Shown piece after piece: positions 22,353 to 33,557 of a DNA stretch of 64,000 bases. The first letter of the stretch is position 1. The number at the start of each line of letters is the position of its first letter. The stretch covers positions 11,278,796 through 11,342,795 of the forward strand of contig OZ022593.1 in the NCBI GenBank assembly GCA_963669155.1. The letters are read 5' to 3'. This DNA is from Arbacia lixula (Eukaryota > Echinodermata > Echinoidea > Arbacioida > Arbaciidae). The notes under the pieces are model-generated. The model worked only from the letters and a program-made list of their open reading frames with translations, did not search any database and was not told the DNA's origin. The position numbers and the translations under genes are program-made.

Positions 22353-22547
22353 CAATATCTGTGCAATAGCACCATGCATCAAAGCTTTCTCAATTCTGGG
22401 AGTCATGCCAACCCGCCTCCCTTGCATCTCAATTCTCAATCATCTGCCTCTGGGAAATATAAACCAAGTATGACTAATATCACGGAGACAGACTTCTCAT
22501 CTTGAAATAGAGATAAGCTCTTAAAATTAACCCACTCTTCATTCAAA

Positions 22548-22692
22548 GAAAATCTCTTCAAATGACAAATTTTTACAAAATAATACAGATATTGAAAGCA
22601 ATTAATTTTGTCTACATCCTGTAATGTTAATCTCTTCAAATACATCATTTTAAGAAATAATACATTAATCGAATGTAATTAATTCTGTTTCT
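22548..22692. repeat. Direct duplication, ~80-bp unit
   Basis: AATCTCTTCAAATGACAAAT and AATCTCTTCAAATACATCAT start two copies (about 22550 and 22629) that each run through AATAATAC..GAAAGCAATTAATT or GAATGTAATTAATT to TTTCTATC or TGTCTACATC. Confidence 0.7.
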
Positions 22693-23279
22693 ATCACAAA
22701 TGCAATATATGACTTTTTAATTCATCCTTTTCATTATTTTTATTCATGTTAAATAGTAAGGGGTTAGAAAGGGGAGACCCTGGGGTGAGTTAATGCAGAG
22801 TTATTTCATGACTTTTATGCTACTTAACAAATGAAATCAAAATTCACCACAGTAACCTAGATACATGTACATATCTTTTTGTTGAAATAAGTTCCATGTT
22901 TTCTTTTGTTTGGTGTCCTAATTCGAAGTCAGCTTCATGTTTTCTCCTGAGTATTCTTACCCCTAATCACCTAGAGCTGTTCTCTGGTTTGGAAATGTCA
23001 TGACTCCTGAGCGAGCTCTTTCTTTACATGCTTGGCACACCTTTGCCATGTCATCCCTTTTATCTATTGATATTCATCTCTGTGTTCAATTTGTCTTAGT
23101 CCTTTCATATGAATAATCTGCTTACCATCTCACGGCTGACTCTGCCAATGTGTCTACCTATCTCATGTTCTCTCACTGTTTCTCCAATTTGCTTGCATTC
23201 GTTACCTATGTTGTATTCCCTTTCTCTGTCCGAATATCTTCATTTCACCTCTCCATCACTCCTCTCATCTTCTCTTCCC
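22693..23279. other. Unassigned spacer
   Basis: AT-rich and then pyrimidine-rich. No gene or repeat beyond short CT patches. Confidence 0.4.
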
Positions 23280-23305
23280 TCTTTCCTTCAGCTATTCCTC
23301 TCATT

Positions 23306-23354
<49 letters not shown>

Positions 23355-23387
23355 TCCTCCCTCTCCTCCCTATTACACTTTCTGTCT

Positions 23388-23421
<34 letters not shown>

Positions 23422-23508
23422 TCCTCCTCTCCTCCCTATCGCACTTTCTGTCTTACTCTCTCTCTCTCTCTCTATTCCTCCTTTGCTCCCTATCGCACTT
23501 TCTGTCTT

Positions 23509-23555
<47 letters not shown>

Positions 23556-23660
23556 CATCTCCCCTCTCCCTCCTTTCTCTCCCTATCTCACCATGCCCAT
23601 CCAAAATCCTCTCTTCACACTATCTCACATATCTCTCTCTTTTCCCCCTCTGAACACCAA
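23280..23660. repeat. (CT)n block with TATTCCTCC..TTTCTGTCTTACTC minisatellite
   Basis: Four pure CT tracts (about 23310-23352, 23393-23419, 23457-23471 and 23518-23551) are separated by repeats of ATTCCTCCTCTCCTCCCTAT and CGCACTTTCTGTCTTACTC, giving a composite minisatellite. Confidence 0.95.
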
Positions 23661-23948
23661 GCACCCCTCATAATGTATTCCATCCTTAAACTTGTTGCTT
23701 ATACAAAGCCTCTTTTCTTGATACTCAGTATCTCCTTCCCTTCCATCTCCCAATCCATGATATCCTCTTAGAGCCTGTCTGCCCAATCCAACTCTCTCTC
23801 CCTCTTTCTCCCTGAATCTGATCTTGTTTGCAGCATTTCCCATACTCCATTGCTTTCCTTAATCCTTTCCACCTCTTTCTCAGTTCTTCTGCCTCTCTCT
23901 ATCATCTGAATTGTTTTTTATTGCTCTCTTTCCCTCTCTCCCTCTCCC

Positions 23949-24012
<64 letters not shown>

Positions 24013-24268
24013 CTTTTGTTCTTACCCACCCGATCTCTCTTCTCTCTACCTCTATCCTTCTCTCTCACTAACAACACGTATTTCTCATTTCTGTCTCCAG
24101 TTATTATGCCCATTCCACATCTTACTCTCTCTGAATCTGAATTTTGATCTCTCAACCCTTTCTCTCTCTCTCTGTGAATTTGTTCCTTTCTCGTTGGCAT
24201 AATTTCCTTTATTCTTATAAACGCATCTTTGTCCTTCTTCTCACTCCTTCAGTTCTACTGCCCTCCTC

Positions 24269-24317
<49 letters not shown>

Positions 24318-24430
24318 TTATTGTGTTTTCCCTCTCTCTCTTTTAATTTCTCTTGCTCTCTCTTTTAATTTTCTCTTGCTCCCTCTCTTTGTAAATTTTC
24401 TCTTGCTCTCTCACTCTCCTAAAATCTTTT
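23661..24430. repeat. Pyrimidine-rich block with two (CT)n tracts
   Basis: Pure CT at about 23952-24007 and 24271-24313, and TCTCTTTTAATTTTCTCTTG repeats at 24338-24410. Open frames are Ser/Leu-rich artefacts. Confidence 0.9.
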
Positions 24431-24739
24431 TTTTTCTCTCTCTCTCTTGCTCTCACTTTCTTCTTTCATCTCTCCCTTCCTATCCCACATGTATCTCTCC
24501 TTCCGATAATCCTCTCTTCCCTCACCTCGTCCCTACACCCATCCCATACATAAGGCCCTACTCCTCGTTACCAACGTATCTCTTTCCATCGCCCCATCCA
24601 TCCGTCCCCAGCCTGTCTGCCCAGTCCAACAAAGTCAAACATTCGCCCTGCATCCCTGTCTCCCCCTATGCAAATTCCCTCCTTTCATGTCTCATATTTG
24701 CTGATAAAGACACAAACTTCAATTACGTTATTTGCTCAG

Positions 24740-24898
24740 GACCCTCTTTACAAGCGACTATCACCCGTCGCTGACAGCGACAAGACAGGCTTGCACATGT
24801 TCCGCATCAATCCATTCCCGTCCCGAATCAAAATTCCCTTTCCGTCATTGAGGGCGCATGATCAATATTCCGCAGATTGCTCCTCATATTGTGGGTGA
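24740..24898 (+). CDS. Candidate coding exon, unidentified
   Basis: After TTATTTGCTCAG (acceptor AG at 24738-24739) a frame of 52 codons runs to TGA at 24896-24898. It begins DPLYKRLSPVADSDKTG and is rich in Pro, Ser and charged residues, with balanced codons unlike the CT-rich DNA upstream. The tract before the acceptor is only modestly pyrimidine-rich. A donor-like GGGTGACG overlaps the stop, so this could be terminal or an internal exon ending near 24894. I recognise no family. The alternative is a conserved non-coding block, since the GC-richer character continues to about 24960. Confidence 0.3.
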   Translation, partial: DPLYKRLSPVADSDKTGLHMFRINPFPSRIKIPFPSLRAHDQYSADCSSYCG

Positions 24899-25489
24899 CG
24901 TGCTGAACTTGGCTTGATATGTGGAGTCAATTATGGAGTGGAGGAGCCGTGCGTAAATTATTCCTGAGGCTATATTATTCCTGTTAGCTCTCATGTTATA
25001 CTAATTCCTTTCCTTTCTTCTTGTTAGTTAGAATTCTTTTCCTCTTTTCCTAGTACTGATTCTCCTCTTCATTACTTTCTTCTTGACCCCCTCCTATTTC
25101 TTTGCCACATCTTTCCTCCTTTTCTTTCTTACTTTATTCCTTTTTTCCACTCCTGTTTTTTTCAATACCTCACCCCTTCTCCTTTCATTTTCCACTTCTT
25201 CAATTGGTCCTTATTTATCCCATTTCAACCCCTTCTTCTTCTCCTCCTCTTTTCATATCCTCTTTCTCTTCTTCTCCTACCACTCACTTCCCCCTTTCTT
25301 CCACTTCTTGAGAATTTAATTAATTAATTTCCTGTAGAAAAATGTGTTTTATCATTTAATTGGATTGTTTACACAGAAGCAATTAGCCACTTCGTGGCAG
25401 AATAAACCATCTTAAAGTAGATACTCCACAAAACTGATACCGATATGTATGTACTAGACTTATGCAATAACAAGTCATTAGTACTCCAG
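24899..25489. other. Spacer, pyrimidine-rich
   Basis: TTCTTCTCCTCC-type DNA without a pure repeat at 25000-25320, then AT-rich (TTTAATTAATTAATTTCC at 25315). Ser/Phe-rich frames here are artefacts. Confidence 0.45.
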
Positions 25490-25650
25490 AGACAACTATT
25501 AGAAGTCTTACCTGAATAAACCTCATTAAATGACTGCATATGATTATATCCTTCAAAGACAGTACTGACAACCATTACAAGTCTTACCTTGATAAAAAGC
25601 TGATTAAATGACCGCATATGATTATATTCTTCCAAGGTGGTACAAGTTAT
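25490..25650. repeat. Direct duplication, ~78-bp unit
   Basis: CAACTATTAGAAGTCTTACC and CAACCATTACAAGTCTTACC begin two copies (about 25492 and 25570) that end GCATATGATTATATCCTTC and GCATATGATTATATTCTTC. Confidence 0.8.
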
Positions 25651-25724
25651 TGGCATGGGATGTTAATCCCCTCAAGTTTGGTATCATCGCAAAACAGAGG
25701 AGTTAGACATCTCATTATAAGAAT

Positions 25725-25952
25725 AGTCTTGGAACAGGCTGTTGGACATTTTCAAATCTTTACAATTAGAAGCATATTTGGGTCTGATGTTTCACAAGAC
25801 TATCCTCCTCTTTTCTCCTACACAAACCAGCACTCAGAGAAGAAAAAGTGATTAGTCTACTTCAGCCAGACCCATTTCTAGTGTGAACCAGACGTCTGAT
25901 TGTAGAGTTGGGTTTAGAAATGCCCAAATGCCTTGAAGCCAGGCTAGGCAAA
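25725..25952. mobile_element. Family F foldback element, copy F4
   Basis: The left part is decayed (AGGCTGTTGGACATTTTCAAA, then CACAAGACTATC). The loop CTCCTCTTTTCTCC and the right arm GTGATTAGTCTACTTCAGCC..TTGAAGCCAGGCTAGGC are well preserved and match the other F copies. Confidence 0.7.
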
Positions 25953-26179
25953 TGTCTCAAGGCAGAGATGGTGATTAAGGAGAAGTATTGAAGGATTGCT
26001 TTCACATCTGTTGCCTGTTTAAGTCCATATTCCTGCTCCTTATGATCCTCGTTACGCAGTGTCATTTCTATTTGTCTCTGAGATCTTTAAGAGACGGTTG
26101 GAGGGTGATAAAAATGTTTCATTTATTTGCTGGGACTTTCTCTCAAGCTTGATATTAAGAATCAAACATCCTGGAACAC

Positions 26180-26485
26180 AAGAATAATTATTGGCATTTA
26201 TATAGCCCTTTCCTAGTATGCAGTGCTGTCCGTAGCGCTTGATTATTTACCCCGGCTTTAGCCAAGTAGCCAGGTATGTAATGCTAGAAGCTAGGTGATC
26301 TAATGAGAATGAGATGAGAAATATTATATTCCTGTCAGGTACCCATTTACTACACCTAGGCTGAGAGGGACAAAACTTAAGCAAAGCACCTTGTCCAAGG
26401 GTGTACACACCAGGCTGGGCTTCAACCCAGGATCTCTCTGCAAGAGTCAAGAGATCTCACCACTACACCACAGTGCCCTTGTTGT
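26180..26485. mobile_element. Dispersed repeat of the CTTGTCCAAGGG / TTATATAGC class
   Basis: ATTATTGGCATTTATATAGC, then GTACCCATTTACTACACC, then GCACCTTGTCCAAGGGTG, GGGCTTCAACCCAGGATC and CACCACTACACCACAGTGCCC. This order is typical of a repeat class spread widely in animal genomes, known to me from fish, lancelet and echinoderm sequence. The TTCAACCC block resembles a tRNA T-loop, but no tRNA folds here. Frames on both strands are incidental. Confidence 0.6.
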
Positions 26486-28304
26486 GGATTTTACTCCACA
26501 AGAAAACAAATCACGATCTCACAAGGGCTCTTTGGAATTTCAGGGGGCTCTTTTTTTGTATTTCAGGGGCTACAACACACTCAGCCCCGGTGCATCTTTC
26601 TCACTGTGACCTAGAGTAAACCTTCCCTAAATGGATGCATTTTCACACCTTTAGTCCCACTAATAGGGTAGGTGGTCAATGACCGCCAAATACACAGTAG
26701 CACTAATTAGGATTTCATTGATTGCAAAAACTAATTATGGTAAGCGGGTATAGATCGTTATGCAATCCCAGTGTCAGTCATCTTAACAGCAGACAACAAA
26801 TCTATATTAATACTGGACATTGAGTAAGTGATCAACCCATAAGTCAGGAATCCTAATCCGCCCTTATACAACTGGGCCTTGATAACCCCATTGGCTTACT
26901 ACACATCTTCGTGCCTGGTATTTCGGCATGATGTTTTGTAGCTGTATTTTCATTTATGCTCACGATGAACATGTTTTATGTATTTCTTCAAAGCTTAAAT
27001 TTATGGAGAAAAACCACTGAAATGATAATACCTTCCACCCACACCTGCACAGTTATCTCGCATTCCTTAAGTTTGTTTGCACAAATTGTCGTTTTTGGTT
27101 CACAAAGTCAAAACCTGACTTGACATTTTGAAGCTGTTGCTATTCACACCAACACTTGGGCAAGTCCTTTAGTAGCTCTTTGGTGAAGCATGGCATAATC
27201 TTAGAATAGAACACTAGTATACTGACTACTAAGGCTGCACTAGCAATCAAGGCATTTCTTTCATGACCAATGTTATTTAATTCTCCATCTCAGCGTAAAT
27301 GTATATTTATTAATTATTAATTTCCAGTAAACTGCTCTTTTCAGTATTTGACGTAATACGATTTTGTACTCCACTTCAATTGCACAAAAAGCAACCAGAC
27401 TAACCTAGTATGATTCCAGTTGGATAACTCGTTCATCAGATTATGAACCAGGTCAACATTGGCGATATTGACAGATGCATGATTCACCTTTGTCGCAACG
27501 ATTGTATGAGGAACAAATGTGTGTTGAATCGTTACAAAGCTTTGTATTCAGAGAACATACATGACACACTTTCATACATAAAAACTGTTAATGATGGCAG
27601 GGTGAATGTGTGATAACTTTTGTGTACACCTGTAGCAAATATAAATAGGTTTTTCATTGGGGGAGAGTGTAGGAATGGGGGAGGGGGGGGGGGGGGACAT
27701 GCCCACCTCTCCCCAATTCAGAGTACATGGTACAATGCATTGTACGTGCAATAAATGTGACAAATTTTGATGAAAGCCCTTTTAGTTTTAGGTGTCATGG
27801 GCAGGTGTTTTTAATGAAATATGTAATACACCTGCAACAAGTTCATATACATGCATATCCAGGCATTTCTAAGAGGGGGGGGGGGGGGGATACATTCTGC
27901 CTCTCCCTCCACCCTTTTCTAACCAATAATCCATTCTCCAATTTGTTTGTTTTTTCTCAGTGAAAATATAAACAAACCTTTTTTCATAAAGTATTTTTCA
28001 TTTTTATGAGAGACAACTTTACACATAGCTAAGTCATTCCCCATCCCCTACCCAATAACCTTTTATCCTAAAACCCCCTCCCCCTTCAGTCTCTGGAGTT
28101 GCCCCTAGTGTGACCACAATGGTGTGAGTCGTTGATGATATTGGCAAACTAAAGTACGTTGAGATGGCCCCGTTCTCCACGCTGAAATTTACAAGGGAAG
28201 CACGGGCTCGCCTTACACCCCGGAGACTTCATATCAGCCGCACTTTTGCAAAATAAATCTATTTCTCAAATAAGCTTGTTTTCTAAACGCTCACTGGGGG
28301 ACTG
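26486..28304. other. Spacer with two long poly-G runs and a T-like fragment
   Basis: Poly-G runs at 27683-27696 (14) and 27875-27889 (15). ATTGGCTTACTACACATCTT at about 26890 matches the last unit of the T chain at 35436-35516. A balanced block at 28090-28250 (GATGGCCCCGTTCTCCACGC) has no exon signal. The rest is AT-rich. Confidence 0.45.
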
Positions 28305-28327
28305 TGAGAGAGAGGGAGAGAGAGAGG

Positions 28328-28379
<52 letters not shown>

Positions 28380-28540
28380 GAGAAAGAAAGAGAGAGAGAG
28401 AGTGAAAGTAAGAGACAGAGAGACAGATACAGAGAGAGAGAGACAGACAGAGACAGAGACAGAAACAGAGGCAGAGATACAGGGAGAGAGAGACATAGAG
28501 AGAGAGAAAGAAGAAAGGAAGGAAAGAGTGAGAGAGATAA
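28305..28540. repeat. (GA)n block
   Basis: Pure GA at about 28330-28367 and variants GAGACAGA and GAAAGAAAG to 28530. Frames on both strands are artefacts. Confidence 0.97.
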
Positions 28541-29477
28541 CATTTTCACAAGTTAACTGCACTTCCATTTCTTGAGAAACCTCCCCCATACAAACATGAA
28601 CAAAACGACTCAAGCAAACTTAAACTCCACATCCAATAATAATCCACAGATTGACATCCTCCCAAAGTGTATTCAAACACATAGATATCCAAAGAGTGAA
28701 CACAGAATTATCTGGAAACCTAGATTCTGAGACCGAAGTCTGTGCTTTTGGAATTAGGACATCTCTTAATGTTTAAAACCACAATGGAGCATTGACAAGA
28801 TTTTGGGGTGTGTGCCTGAATCAATCCTGTATCCAGATACAGATTAATCCCTCCTCTGCTAGAAAAAAGTATAGCACTAGAAATGTGTGTATTAATGGTG
28901 CCAAAAGCGTCTACATTCATGATGCTAAAGACGGCCCGTATGGCGCCAGATGAAGGTAGCTAACTGCCGACATTTTACTAGCTAGAAAATAGTAACACTT
29001 CTGGTAACACCATGTGGTTGTATTCTTTCAGGATATTTGACCCGCCTATGGGGTGAAAAAAGGAAAGGAAGGAGTGAAAAGAGGAGAGAATATTTTTCAA
29101 TATATTTCTAAAATACTTGCACAAGACTGTTTTTAGCTTTACTTTTTGGTGTTTATACCCAAAATACATGAGAAATTGAAGTAGAAGGAGAGGGTGGTAA
29201 TAATGATAATTGTGAGTTAGTCACAAAGTAGTTATACCGAAAAAGAAAGACAGAAAGGAGAAATGCAAAGTGTGGTGAAAAAATAGTAAGAATAGCAACT
29301 AACTGTAAGTTTCTTTCAATATCAGTGAGATAGCATCAATACATTTTGCGTAAAAGTTTTGTGAAACTATATTAAGGGGCAGGAATGGTAATAATCATGG
29401 GCTATAATCATGGTAGAACCATTATGCCATCATCACCGGGTCTAGATTTTGTTTTATTTCATTATTTTGTTTTTCAG
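28541..29477. other. Low-repeat spacer
   Basis: Contains CAGATTAATCCCTCCTCTGC (28841), with a GGATTAATC-type homeodomain core on the minus strand. No exon. The 3' end (29452-29477) is the strong T-rich acceptor of the candidate exon that follows. Confidence 0.4.
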
Positions 29478-29543
29478 ATGATTCCTTCTGGGATCCCGAA
29501 GTGGAACCCAAGGTCCTGGCACACAGAATTCCATTGATTACCA
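29478..29543 (+). CDS. Candidate internal coding exon (66 bp), unidentified
   Basis: A T-rich tract ending TTTTGTTTTTCAG (AG at 29476-29477) precedes it, and GTAAGGT starts at 29544. Of the three frames only one is open; it reads DSFWDPEVEPKVLAHRIPLI then T. The exon enters after the first base of a codon and leaves after the first base of a codon, so it is symmetric (66 = 22 x 3) and could be skipped without a frame shift. Composition is clearly richer than its flanks. No family is recognised from 21 residues. No partner exon is securely placed, so its gene would span a very long intron here. Confidence 0.45.
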
Positions 29544-30228
29544 GTAAGGTAGTCTTTACCACTACCAAATATAAATTGTTATTACCAATCTCATTGCCAG
29601 TGTCGCGCAATAACCTTTTAATCCATCTAAGAAATATGAAAATCAACTCCCTGCATCGCTTGATGAAATATTCATTCAAATGTTCGCGATATTAAAGCTC
29701 GCAAACTTAAATGGCCGGTGTGAACACCCCTAACTCCAATTATTGGGCCCTTTTCATGCCGGGCTCGTGAATGAAGAGGTGTGAGGCGGGGAGACGTCAG
29801 TTCATATTTGTATTCTTCCTCCCCTTTTGTCTGCTATGGGGGGCTCCGGACTTCTGAAATGTGATCACCGTTTTTTCCCTGCTCGACAAACACAGAGCGT
29901 GCTTGCCTACATTGTACGCGCGCTTCAGCTTCGGCGGGGACAAAATATGAAATTGGTGATATACTTTTATTATGCCTTTACATTCGTCCTTCTCGCCCCT
30001 CGAGTCAGTGTGTAATGTGGTTGTGAAGTTTGCTCGAGTGTTCTGAGCACATACCCGGGTTGCCAATGTCTGTCTGCCTGGTCACAGTATTCTTGACTGC
30101 AGTATCAAGATTTCAGTTCTTTGCAGCCTGTAACATAGATACATTTTCTCAGAGGAAAGTGGTGGTAAAAGATATCTAGAAGTGGTATTGGTAGAAGTGG
30201 TATAGTAGTTGCAGCACAGATGAGGTTA
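29544..30228. other. Spacer with a CpG-containing island
   Basis: About 29750-30010 is GC-richer and repeat-free (GACGTCAGTTCATATTTG, GTACGCGCGCTTCAGC). It contains TGACGTCA-like GAGACGTCAG. It may be regulatory. No splice-supported exon. Confidence 0.4.
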
Positions 30229-30274
30229 TAGTAGTAGTAGTGTTTGTTTTTTTAGTAGGTCATAGAAGTAGGAA

Positions 30275-30345
<71 letters not shown>

Positions 30346-30412
30346 CTAGTAGTAGTAGTAGTAGTAGTAGTAGTTGTAGTAGTAGTAGAAGAAGTAGTAG
30401 TAGTCGCAGTAG

Positions 30413-30472
<60 letters not shown>

Positions 30473-30557
30473 AGGTAGTAGTAGAAGTCATAGTAGAAGT
30501 GGTAGTAGAAGAAGAAGTAGAAGTAGAACTTGAAGAAGTATATGTAGTAGTAATAGT
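30229..30557. repeat. (TAG)n trinucleotide block, ~330 bp
   Basis: TAG/AGT repeats, nearly pure over about 30276-30345 and 30417-30470, with GAA and GTC variants. Poly-Ser and poly-Thr frames across it are artefacts. Confidence 0.98.
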
Positions 30558-31229
30558 ACTGGTAATTTGGTATTAAATGAAAACGATTAAAAGCAAGGAA
30601 GAAGAAGATTGATAACTATGAAGACAACAAATAGCCAATCAATATGATGAGATCCAAAATCCATAAGCCGAACAAGCATGAAGTAAAAAAAATGCTGTAA
30701 TAATATGCTCTACCCCTCAAATTAAAGATTAATTCCCCCCTCACACCTCCATCATCACTTCTCATCATCAGTCCACACTTCCATCCCCAATGTTTGTCTG
30801 GACCAAATCCCCATCCTCCATCTCTCAGACTTTCATCCCCCTCCACTCTCTCTCCTCGATCCGTCACCATCAAATCCACCAATCGCCACCCTCCATCTGG
30901 TCCGCGGCGCTCGGCTTTTGTTATCGCGATCTTGTGAATCCTGCACTTGCTCTATCCCCTCATCTGTCTGGTCTTAATCTCACGCAGGCGTACCTTGTAC
31001 AGGTACCTGTAGTATTGTCCCCACCCCTCCCCCTTCCACCTTTTCCCATCTCTTTTTCTTCAATGTTCAGTCAGCATGTCTTGTTCATTCATTCACTCCA
31101 CCTACTTTATATTAACCATTTCAGTTTCAAAGGTGCAGAAAATATGTGATTATTCAATGGGCTTTACCTGCATCTCTCCTCGCATCTACCTCTGCTCTAT
31201 CCTCTCTCATCAACTCTTAGTCACCCACC
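30558..31229. other. Unassigned spacer
   Basis: AT-rich to 30720, then pyrimidine-rich. CAGGCGTACCTTGTACAGGT then ACCTGT at 30985-31010 is an imperfect palindrome. Confidence 0.4.
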
Positions 31230-31396
31230 CCTTCTCTCGCTCTCTATCTCTCTTTCTCTCTCTCCCTCTTTCTCTTTCTCTCACTCTCTCTCTCACCCTC
31301 TCCCTCCCTCTCCCCCCTCTCCCCCTCTCTCTCTTTCTCTCTCTCGCTCTCTCTCTATATATATATCTCTCTTACTCTTTCTCTCTCTCCCTCTTC

Positions 31397-31445
<49 letters not shown>

Positions 31446-31665
31446 CCCTTCATTCCCTTCCCTCTCTTCTCTTCCCTCTCTTCACTCTCTGTCTCTCCTC
31501 ACATCTACCTCTCCTCTATCCTCAACCATCCACTCTTACTCAAAAATCCTCATCTCTCTTTTTCTTTTATCACGTTTCTCCTCATATCTCCTCAACTTCT
31601 TCCTCATCTCAAAACCATCTTCCTCTGCTCACCTTGCTCTCCCTCCTCTCTCTCTTCTCACATTA
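31230..31665. repeat. (CT)n block and degenerate minisatellite, left part
   Basis: Pure CT at about 31400-31441, TATATATAT at 31356, and units with CATCTACCTCTCCTCTATCC and ATCCACTCTTACTC. The same units resume at 32033 after a family A insertion. Confidence 0.9.
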
Positions 31666-32032
31666 AAGGGCATATACTGTACTGGGAAGGCGAAAAAGCC
31701 TTCAAAATGTAATTGTTAGCAATCTTCTTGCCAATGGTCTTAAATTCATGTATTGTCTATTTTAGAAGCTTGCTGAAAGTTATTTGCCCTCAAATGATCT
31801 ACATTTGGAGTAATGAGTGATTAAATCACAAATCCTCAAAATGTTCGGGCCGAACATTTTGAGGATTTAATCATTAATCATTAATTACTCCATATGTGGA
31901 TCATTTGAGGGCAAATAACTTTCAGCAAGCTTCTAAAATAGACAATACATGAATTTAAGACCATTGGCAAGAAGATTGCTAACAATTACATTTTGAAGGC
32001 TTGTGTGCCTTCCCAGTACAGTATATGCCCTT
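31666..32032. mobile_element. Family A palindromic MITE, copy A3
   Basis: Complete 367-bp element, the same length as A2, with starts and ends AAGGGCATATACTGTACTGG and ..GCCCTT. TA flanks both sides (31664-31665 and 32033-32034), and both flanks can also be read as TTAA. The centre AAATGTTCGGGCCGAACATT is an almost loopless palindrome. It sits inside the pyrimidine minisatellite. Confidence 0.92.
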
Positions 32033-32233
32033 TAACCTCTCCTTCATATTTTCCTACTCACTCTTACTCATCCATCCTCATCTTTCTCTCGCTATCTCTC
32101 CCTTCTCTCTTCTCCTCTTTCTCTCCTTGCATCTACCTTTCCTTGATCCTGTTATTCACTCTTACTCACCCATCTTCATCTCTCTCTCCCTCTCTCTCTG
32201 TCTCTGTTTGTCTGTTTGTCTCTGCCCCCCCCC

Positions 32234-32270
<37 letters not shown>

Positions 32271-32285
32271 CTATCCCCTTTCTCC
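32033..32285. repeat. (CT)n block and degenerate minisatellite, right part
   Basis: CACTCTTACTCATCCATCCT and GCATCTACCTTTCC units repeat those left of copy A3. A poly-C run of 11 lies at 32225-32235, followed by a pure CT tract (32239-32268). Confidence 0.9.
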
Positions 32286-33438
32286 TCGCATCGATCAACA
32301 AGCGTGTACATCTCAATGCCCCACAAATTAATAGACGAGCATCGAAGCTCAAATCTGGCTGATTGCATCTCCTGTTCGGATGTAAGTCAAACACGAGACA
32401 CGGCAGCCAAGACAGAAGAAGACGGATATCTCGCTGCCACATTACATGGTGCTGTAACAAATGAGACACACAGCTTCAGCCATCTTCATAGAACTACATT
32501 TAGGGTACTATGAAAAGACTTGACAGTCTTATATAAGCAGTAGGAAAATATTGTGTAACATAAGACTACAGTTCGTCTTTATCGTTAGAATTGCTGCATG
32601 ATATGTAAGAAAATAAGCTGCTGAAATGTCATGGTGACTGCAGGCCTTCTGCCAAATATTTCATAGCAGACATAATTATACTATCCATGTAATTGCAAAG
32701 TAATTATTGTAGGTATTTGTGTCATGAAAACATTAGCTCTGCTTCATTATGATTATATGGTCATTAATGCACTATCATGATTAAATACCTCCTTATATTA
32801 TTGTAACATAATATATATTTTTGAACAAATATTGGGTGGATGATTCTTCTATTGAAATCTAATCTGGCAAATGGCATTGAATGCTACAACAAACAGGTTA
32901 AAAGGAAACTTCTGCAAAATATTACTTTAAATATAGAGAGAAATAAAAATACTTGTAAATTCAAATATACATTTGAGATATACACTTCAGCACAATATCA
33001 TGTAGCACCAACAAGTATATCATGAGATAAAAAAGTTGTCATCTTTATTTTTTAACAGCTAAATTCTAGGTGCCCCATAACCTACTTCTCAAGATGTATT
33101 GGGGGCCACCCTAGACAAATTCCACCGATTGTGAACCCCAAGGGTCAGTGACAGTCATTCTATTCACACTGGCTACAGAGATGGACAACAGGACAAAGAC
33201 CAACTTACCATAACAACCTCAGACCCATTCACTGGACATTGGGCAGTAATTGGGCAGTAATTAGGGTCGAAGTTTCTCTCTCCATTGTAAGGAAATGATG
33301 AGCACTTTTGTCACCTTCACAGAGTACAGTGTGTGGTCTTTTTACACTTTGGAGACAGCTGCGAAAATAGGTTGGTTTTCTTCCCTGTACACTCAGCTTA
33401 TGTGGGTATTGTGGGTAACGCAATAACTGTCTAATTCT
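32286..33438. other. Low-repeat spacer
   Basis: Balanced DNA at 32290-32480, then AT-rich. TTGGGCAGTAATTGGGCAGT at 33239 is a local duplication. No exon. Confidence 0.4.
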
Positions 33439-33557
33439 GGGCCCTGTTGCATAAAACTGACCACTGATGGTAACTTTGCTATCAATGGCAACTTCTATGG
33501 AAACCTTGACTTTGATTGAAAAGTTACCATTAATGGTGAGTTTTATGCAACGGGCCC
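33439..33557. mobile_element. Family C foldback element, copy C4 (short)
   Basis: Starts GGGCCCTGTTGCATAAAACT and ends GAGTTTTATGCAACGGGCCC. It is 119 bp against ~160 in C1 and C2, with the middle after GACTTTGATTG missing. Confidence 0.85.

Noticed and set aside
23109-24368. Long Ser/Leu frames
   Set aside because: CT microsatellite and pyrimidine minisatellite.
26400-26485. tRNA-like GGCTTCAACCCAGGATC block
   Set aside because: Only a T-loop-like stretch; no acceptor or anticodon stem. Part of a dispersed repeat.
30240-30533. 97-codon Ser-rich frame resembling an RS-domain protein
   Set aside because: Direct product of the TAG/AGT repeat; Arg residues come from repeat variants.
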